Assembly (NCBI GenBank): GCA_021234535.1
Contig: CM037839.1
Span: 28,783,475-28,847,474 of the forward strand
Direction: 5' to 3'
Source of the DNA: Stichopus chloronotus
Lineage: Eukaryota > Echinodermata > Holothuroidea > Aspidochirotida > Stichopodidae
DNA length: 64,000 bases
Under the pieces are notes generated by a model that saw only the letters and a program-made list of their open reading frames with translations, searched no databases and was not told where the DNA came from. The translations under genes were made by a program, and so were the position numbers. Below are positions 57,483 to 64,000 of this stretch, in pieces (within the stretch, counting starts at the first letter, position 1; every line of letters begins with the position of its first letter).

Positions 57483-58544
57483 CTTTGAAGAACAACAGAA
57501 CTTTCAAGTGATGCATGTGCCTCTGCAATAGCTGTCCTAATTTTCAATTGGCAATAGGTGGATTTATCCACACATGTTCTGAGGTCCTTCATATATCCTT
57601 ACAACAACTCGAATTTCTTGATGTGAGCTGATTACTACTCCATGGATAGTACTATATGTTTAAGTATTATACTACTGATGATGGACATCACAACATAGCG
57701 TAACAACACTATTAATATATCAACTACAGCTGAAGAACTTGAATTGAGTGCAAGCAATGAAGACTGAGAGAAATTGATGAAGTATCTGACCAGCAAGATG
57801 AACCAAGTAATGAATGGAATCCTTGTTGATGATCCATGATGCTAGAGAGAGAAAGCTGACTTATTACAGGTTAATTCATAACAACGGTTAATATGTAAGC
57901 TGTAATCAGTCACCAGCTACTACTCTGCCCTGTCTTTGACTTCTGTTAAGGGCAAATATGTCACCAGCCGAGCTAAATATTATGACTTTGCATTTACACG
58001 TTTCCTCTCTCACCCCAGAGTATAGTAAAAAATTTGAATTCAGTTGCCCTCTGTCATAATTTTACAGCCATTTCGGCTACTTGGAGGCCAATAATTTTCT
58101 CTGAGATACTTCCAATTTTCTGAGCTGGCCTTGGCCAATGTCTTGGAAAGTCATGGGTGATAAAAACCTCTGGGGAAATAGGTTTGGAATGGTTCATTCA
58201 AATTATAACACACATTCTTGCACTAATCCTGCAGTGAACTCAAATTTAACAATCTCTGGAGGAGAATGGAAGCTTCTCTTGCTACAAAATGTTTTTTTTT
58301 CAACATTGATATCTTCACACATGCTTGATTCAACTTTAACATTAACTATGCCATGTTACAAATTCATTGTCAATATCTTCCATCAAAGTAGGGGAACTGG
58401 AAAAAATATTTCACCAGAACGCTCAGACAATATTCATCTGTTTATGGGTCAAAGGTTCATGCTGTTCTATACTGGTCTTGAAGAGAAATTACCCTTAGTG
58501 AGCTGCATGATCATCGACACTTTCATCAAATGATTACAACTTAC
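57483..58544 (-). other. DNAI3-like intron (last)
   Basis: 1.06 kb, minus-strand donor GTAAGT at 58544, acceptor at 57483-57484. A plus-strand frame of 131 codons crosses it (58138-58533) but matches nothing I know. No repeat recognised. Confidence 0.8.
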
Positions 58545-58664
58545 TTTTTTGGCTGCCTCTTCTGCATCAATCCTTCGTTTGTTTTCCTGATGAAAGGATT
58601 CCCTCTTTTCTTGGTACTCTAAACGTTTATCTTCCCTATCAAAGTAGCTTGTTATGTTTACCAG
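58545..58664 (-). CDS. DNAI3: DNAI3-like exon, coiled-coil tail
   Basis: 120 nt, 40 codons, phase 0. Acceptor TTCATCCAG, donor GTAAGT. It reads LVNITSYFDREDKRLEYQEK onward and ends AEEAAKK. It is rich in Glu, Lys and Arg, a coiled-coil-like segment following the WD domain, as in DNAI3 where a similar YF-RE...LEY segment follows the propeller. Confidence 0.9.
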
Positions 58665-59131
58665 CTGGATGAATAAGATGAGAAAATAATTCACTTTTAA
58701 ATACAAGTTGTTGTGAACAGAAATATACAGTATGAAAGATATATGTCAGAGTGCACGCTGAAGGCTCTATCGTGGTGAAGTATTAATGGAAATTATTGCA
58801 TGAATATCCTCAACCTGTCTCGAGATCAAACTACGTACTGTTTGTCATCTATATTCACTACCTCCTAAAAAATAAGCAGTCCATCGTCACATGACTTCAT
58901 ACAGGTTTATCCCTTCTCGAGATGTACCTGCTGTAACCATTATGGTACATCTGGCTATCATGTCATGTTCTGTCATGAAGAAAAAGTCTTCTCGAGACAT
59001 AATTTTAGCATATTATGGAAATTCTGTGAGGACTAGGTGTAAGTAAGTGTCCCATGTACTTCCCTCCAATCTTTTTGTACTCATTACTTTTTCACTGGTC
59101 TCCAAAAATTACATTTAAATATATTTATTAC
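58665..59131 (-). other. DNAI3-like intron
   Basis: 467 bp intron between the coiled-coil exon and the candidate cassette exon. Nothing recognised. Confidence 0.7.
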
Positions 59132-59215
59132 CTCTCCCTCCATTCCATCCACATGTTCAAATGCATATTCATTCTGTATCTTACAGTACCTTTCCAGAAG
59201 ACTCTTCATGAATGA
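59132..59215 (-). CDS. DNAI3: DNAI3-like candidate cassette exon, 28 codons
   Basis: 84 nt, phase 0 at both ends, minus-strand acceptor TTTCATATTAAG and donor GTAATA. It reads SFMKSLLERYCKIQNEYAFE, then HVDGMEGE. The frame is open and both neighbours are phase 0, so it can be included or skipped without frame change. From memory, vertebrate DNAI3 runs straight from the PWTL strand to the coiled coil without this insert, so it may be alternative, lineage-specific or a false exon. Confidence 0.55.
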
Positions 59216-59738
59216 CTTAATATGAAATGACAAGCAATAAAACACTGTCCAGGGTTTGAGTCTGCCATCTTCAGCAGATAGAAGCATTTATGACATCAAC
59301 GGAGGATTATGAGTCCTTCTATTACTAATAGCAATACATTAGTGTACAAACACAGCAAATAACCACTGACTTAGTGTGAGTAGCGCACTTTACCAGTGGA
59401 GGTGCCAAAATGCTATAAAGATAGTACATTCTACTTGCACTGTTTTACAATGTAGGATGCACTAAAATACTAAGTCACACAGCTAGCTGATCTACAAGTA
59501 AATCAAACATGAACTATGTGGGCTGCCAGAATGGAACAATGCAATTTTTAAATGAGGCCAGTCATTAACAGTGTGCCCCACAACAAACTACTCATAACAA
59601 ACTCCCCAACGGTGTCACGCAATACAGGCATTCTTGCCTCTACAAGTGAAGTCTACCTCACCACTCCTACTTTAATGTCAACAAACACACTAATGGTACC
59701 TCCTCTCTCTCCTTTTGTTTTTATTTATAATATATTAC
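59216..59738 (-). other. DNAI3-like intron
   Basis: 523 bp intron; no repeat or motif recognised. Confidence 0.7.
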
Positions 59739-59830
59739 CTCTCCATGTGTGAGATTCCGCAAGGTCCAAGGCACTTCTAGAATGTGTAAGGTACCAACTT
59801 TATCTGAAACAGCTAGTAACTGTTGTTTCT
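59739..59830 (-). CDS. DNAI3: DNAI3-like exon, last WD strand
   Basis: 92 nt. Acceptor CTTTCCTGTAG, donor GTAATA. The leading AG completes a Gln codon from the previous exon, then 30 codons: KQQLLAVSDKVGTLHILEVP, then WTLRNLTHGE. The segment GTLHILE-PWTL is characteristic of the end of the DNAI3 (WDR63) propeller. Confidence 0.93.
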
Positions 59831-62087
59831 CTACAGGAAAGAGAAAAGGAAGGATAAGCTGGGTTTTTGTCAAGCTCTGTCTGTTATAATCTTATTATCT
59901 GAGGTCATCTAGAAATCAGTCAAGGCTTCTGTCAGGTTTTTCCTCCCAGGGGTCCTAGGACCCATGCATTTTTTTATGCAGGGGTCCCAGTTTAAAAACC
60001 GGGGTCCCTGACCCTCAGACTAAAAAGAAAAGATCAGAAGAGATGGTCAGAAGAGAGGGGTTTGGTAGTTTTGTTTGTTGATGTTTCAACACTAAAGAAT
60101 CACAGCCAGCAGAACTTCATAACGGTGATCTACAAAAGGTTATCCATTATAAATTACTCCTTCTGTTATGCAATCAGTGTAATTAGCAAATGAAATAAAA
60201 AACAAGAAGGGGTAAGACAAGTGACCATCACTTTAACAATAACCACTGGGTCTAATGTATACACAATTGCCTTTTTCTTCTCTTCTTTGATTCAACCACC
60301 TACGTTGAAATAACAAACAACACCACATGATGATTATAGCAGAACGCAACAATTTGATACGTCGTTTGAAACATTCAGGACTGCAAGGAGGCTATCATAC
60401 AGGATGCTCATTCAACAGAACAAATGAAATTTTCATGAGTTTATTTTGACCTTTGTGATTGGCTGATAGTTGCACTTAACATGCGGTGTCCAATAAATAG
60501 TATCTGACATTAGCGATTGAAAATCAAACTACAATCCCTGCCAAGATCACTCTGTGGACCTCTTGACCAATCAGCATCAGCGACTATGCACCTCACACGT
60601 GGTCGCATCGGTAACATCTTATGTTGTACAGCTACACATACAGCAGTGCAAAGAGTAATTACACACACTCTTCCCAAAAGAAAAGGCAGAGCAAACTTTT
60701 CATTGCATCGCTTTTGCACAGAAGTTTAATCATGCTGGATAAAGAGGGTATAAAAAACAAACAAACAAACAAATAATTTATTTCTAGCAACTGTCAGATA
60801 CCTTTTAATTTGCTAAACATTCAAACCGTTGGGATAAATATTCGTGTACCATTTAAACCTCTTCAAAAACATATCATTTTGGCATACCACTCACTGACTT
60901 TTTCTTCCGGGTTTATTTTGCTTGTATCAATCACAGTAGATATCATACACATGGTGTTCTAAATGGTATGTCTGAAAATGACTGGTAAATAAATCCATTC
61001 AAATATGTATCCCAAATACTCTGTCCATGTTCAATCTTGATCAAAAAGCAAAATGAATTACTTTTCTTGTAAATAAATGTTTGTATTTTTTACTCATGAT
61101 CAATATTTTTCAAGTTATGTGGAAAGAAAACAATGTTAGCATATGTTTCCAAAAGATTCCACGTATACCTCCTTTACTACCTTCAATATTATTTAAGAAA
61201 CATAAGCTTCGGTCTATATGCGCACACCATCTGCAAAGTGACAGCGGGCATATCACAACCCATAGAAATATGTACATATATTTCTATGATTAAAACCGTT
61301 CACGAAAACACTATCCTGCTACTTCAACCCTTTAATCTAAACATTTTTAAGTGACTGGGATCAATAAAACAAAAAAATATTAAAATGCCTCTTGAAATAA
61401 TTTGAAGTCTGCAACTTACAAAAAGTCCTTTGTACCACGTTATATGGAAATATGAGTCCCGACGTGGTTGAGCTATTCACTATAAATCCAATTCGTTACG
61501 ACATTATAACATGAAAGTTTTGAGGTGCTGTACGCGATCTTACCTATTATTTTTCACGAGCCTTTTGGCGACATTCCAACTTCAAACTTGTATGTAATAC
61601 AATTTGCTTTACATGACACACAATGTTTCATGGAGGGTTTCAATTTTGAAGCAATATCAATGATTTTGTTCTGATTGAATTTTCATGTTTTCGGTCGAAA
61701 CACTATACCATTTGATGTGAGACTGACCGTGAAAGAAACTTGGCAAAACCTCTACTGATAGACTTTGTTAATTTGATTTTGATAAAATATGATTATGCTG
61801 GATAAAGAGGGTGTTTATTTTATTTTTAGCGGAAGTGCGGCAGGCATGGTTGGTAGCCCGCACATCAGCTTCCATCACATACATAGCTTAGCTAGATTGA
61901 TATTTGTAGTGAGAATCAAATTTTGCCTGCAAACTTTTGGTAACATCCCAAAACAACAGAAAAAGTTGTGTGTCCTCCAAACTCTCAGGCATTGCCTAGT
62001 GTGCGTTATGCAACATTTTGGCAAGTATTTCACCCCAGGTCTCAGGTTATCGCCAGCCCTGAATTGATGGAAATTAAAATCACTTAC
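59831..62087 (-). other. DNAI3-like intron, 2.3 kb
   Basis: It contains a GGGGTCC-rich inverted repeat at 59958-60008, a CAAA-type microsatellite at 60755-60772 and an 18 bp phrase ATGCTGGATAAAGAGGGT present at 60732 and 61795. Short open frames here match nothing I know. Confidence 0.8.
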
Positions 62088-62292
62088 GTGATAGATGCCA
62101 GGGAAATACATTGGTGATTTCAGATGCAGAAATGTTCTGGCTGAGGGATGCCTCATGAGTCCTATCTAAGAGGTCCCAGACTTCGATGTTACCCTCCGTT
62201 GTTCCCAAATAGAAGACTGCCGGTCTAGTAGGTGACCAGAATCCACATGTGTATTGCTTAGCAGCAGCTGTTGACACCAGCAGGGGATCACT
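62088..62292 (-). CDS. DNAI3: DNAI3-like exon, WD repeat
   Basis: 205 nt, 68 codons plus one base. Acceptor GAGTACAG, donor GTAAGT. It reads SDPLLVSTAAAKQYTCGFWS onward; then TRPAVFYLGTTEGNIEVWDL and THEASLSQNIS. The WD dipeptide of a canonical repeat and the SQNI segment match DNAI3. A Met codon inside it (62277) is not a gene start; the frame continues 5' to the acceptor and into the next exon. Confidence 0.95.
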
Positions 62293-63267
62293 CTGTACTC
62301 GAACGACAGAATACGAAAAACAGACATACTTTGCAAAACTTTGATGATGCCCTTAATACTGTTTCTGGTATGTTGGTGTAGTGAACCACTATTATCCTCA
62401 CCAACATTTCTTTAGACATTTGTCATATCTTTCCTTCTTGTAAAGTAAGTATTAATTTTATTCCATCATCACTTGCAGAATCAACTCAAACAAAACCATG
62501 TCATACTTAAAATTGTTCTTTTTTATCTTCAATAAAAAACACACAACAAACATAAACCAGTTTGGAACCCCAAAGGGCTATTTTGGATTAAAGGAGGACT
62601 TGAAAAACACACAACACACATCTAAAGTCTGGAACCCCAAAGGGCTGTGTTAAACTAAAGGAGGACTTGATGCACACATTCTGCTTTGCTTAGTGTAAAA
62701 AAAGGAAGAAAAAATAAGTACAGGCTGCTGATATATGACACACTTTCTAGTTTTTAAGCTAATTTTACAATTTTAAATATTTCTACATACATTTATGTGA
62801 TGCTAGCTCCATATGCATTGCCTGTTTGAATAGAATCAGGGATTTTAACAAAAAGTCAGTACCAAGACTGACATGCATCTCCAAATTACATAGATTTGTT
62901 TCAAGTTTCTGCCAATAAACTACTTTGCAGCTACAGTGTTAAACTGATGCTATTTTGTCTCTTGGAAAACATTGCTTTGGATACTTGAAGGAAAGTATAA
63001 ATTTATGTCTAGAGTTAGAATAAAGCATCTTCAATATTATCACTAAGCAACTCAAAATCATGGTGTTCAACTTAAACACTCACAGAAGATCTCATATATA
63101 CACACTGGAATCCACTTCCTACGTAAAATTCCTTCACCACAGTTTCTGAGACCATTATAAACAGCAAAAAAAATTCAGACAAAACAGGGAACATATCTGT
63201 ACCTTTGACTTCATATATATTAACTGACAACATTTCCTCACCCTATTTGACTACATTATTTCCTCAC
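62293..63267 (-). other. DNAI3-like intron with ~67 bp tandem duplication
   Basis: 975 bp intron. Two copies, about 62536-62602 and 62603-62670, share GGAACCCCAAAGGGCT, AAAGGAGGACTTGA and an ACACACAACA phrase at spacing 67-68. Copies differ by several substitutions and a 1 bp indel. Confidence 0.85.
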
Positions 63268-63462
63268 CTTGCGTCCTTCTTTCCAGATGGAGAAATTCCA
63301 CCCTCCTACTACCAAGATGATGTCCTTGAAGAATGGTGATCTTTGTAGTGTGTTGATGGCTCTGTCATGGAATGACTTGACGAAGTCTGCACGAGGAGGA
63401 ACCAGTTTACCCGAGTCTGGGTCCTTCTCTAGTTTTAAATCTGCATAAACAAGCTCACCATC
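63268..63462 (-). CDS. DNAI3: DNAI3-like exon, WD repeat (5'-most in window)
   Basis: 195 nt, 65 codons, phase 0 at both ends. Acceptor CACGATAG, donor GTGAGG. It reads DGELVYADLKLEKDPDSGKL onward, then AINTLQRSPFFKDIILVVGG and WNFSIWKEGRK. QRSPFFKDI and GGWN-IWKEG are strong DNAI3 (WDR63) signatures. DNAI3 is an intermediate chain of inner-arm dynein in motile cilia. The remaining 5' exons (roughly 600 residues, given about 890 in human) are beyond 64000. Confidence 0.94.
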
Positions 63463-64000
63463 CTATCGTGGATTAGAATTAAGAGTACATCATATGAGGT
63501 CACATGACTCTAGATCAAACATTCGTTATCTTGAAAGAAGACTGGAAATAATAGACTAGAAAGTAACCCTTCAGAGTTGCATGTCATGTTGTCTTTGCTT
63601 CATGAATACATCAAGTGGTATAATCCCCACAATATGACTGGTAGATGAAGGAAAGAATGGCAAAACATTGTTACTGCACCACCACTACGGTATAAATGGA
63701 AGCTTCCGTTAGGGACAAAAACAAAACTTATTAAGCAAAGTTTTCACATTTGATTAGTTTATCTGATACTAGATTCTGCATTTTGGAATATGTTTTAGTT
63801 TTAGGACTTGTTTCATGAAGGTCTAAACACTTTGACCTAGAAAAGGTCAGTGGCTCATTGTGTCTGTCTTTAGCCTTACTGTAAACTTATCACATAAAAG
63901 TGAAAAATGACAGAACAACTTATTACTAAACCTAAAGCATGAGCATCCGATCACATTTGCTGTGTTGCCAATGACATCAAAGTATAAATTTTAAATCATT
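63463..64000 (-). other. DNAI3-like intron, partial
   Basis: The intron upstream of the 63268-63462 exon, running off the right edge. No further exon recognised. Confidence 0.7.

Noticed and set aside
58138..58533. 131-codon plus-strand frame as a gene
   Set aside because: It lies antisense within the last dynein intron, has no recognisable domain and no supporting signals.
60541..60729. Overlapping sense and antisense frames near 60.5-60.7 kb as a small gene pair
   Set aside because: No family recognised and both strands open by chance over the same 200 bp; no splice or promoter support.
62080..62277. Met at 62277 as the start of a 65-residue minus-strand gene
   Set aside because: The frame is an internal WD-repeat exon bounded by splice sites and continues 5' in frame with the next exon.

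Overview
The window is AT-rich animal nuclear DNA with poor CpG, abundant dispersed repeats and short exons bounded by GT-AG introns. It is not prokaryotic, and almost none of the open frames longer than 60 codons are genes. The proteins recognised are metazoan. I infer an invertebrate deuterostome, perhaps an echinoderm, but cannot name the species from the sequence.

Plus strand, 10399-52020: nine exons of the catalytic subunit of cAMP-dependent protein kinase (PKA-C). Joined, they give 336 residues that align without a gap to residues 15-350 of mammalian PKA C-alpha. Every intron sits at the same position and phase as in the mammalian gene as I know it. Every kinase landmark I checked is present. 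The short N-terminal exon (the myristoylated 14 residues in mammals) is not in the first 10.4 kb and probably lies upstream. The introns are large (intron 4, counted from the missing exon 1, is 21.4 kb). A long 3'UTR appears to run to a polyA signal at 56560.

Minus strand, 63462 down to 57339: the six 3'-most exons of an axonemal dynein intermediate chain, best matched to DNAI3 (WDR63). They hold the last WD repeats, a charged helical tail and the stop codon. The 5' two thirds lie beyond the window's right edge. The two genes are tail to tail, and their candidate polyA signals lie only 35 bp apart (56560-56565 plus, 56601-56606 minus).

The rest is intron and flank. It holds: (i) a dispersed family built of tandem ~145 bp units, each carrying AGGTCA half-sites spaced as DR1, DR4 and DR4, with palindromic sequence near its ends (eight copies or fragments); (ii) three copies of a ~380 bp MITE, two with TTAA flanks and TTAAAGG-type termini like T2/Kolobok elements; (iii) two ~260-300 bp hAT-like non-autonomous elements with 8 bp near-duplicate flanks; (iv) three degenerate minisatellites, a possible tRNA-derived SINE and small tandem duplications; (v) a few unexplained open frames, notably a minus-strand cluster at 15.9-17.4 kb.

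I found no RNA gene, CRISPR array, operon or defence system. The most interesting items are the three-copy 46 bp tandem repeat that starts inside PKA exon 7 and copies its splice donor, the half-site-bearing repeat family, and a possible 28-residue cassette exon in the dynein gene.
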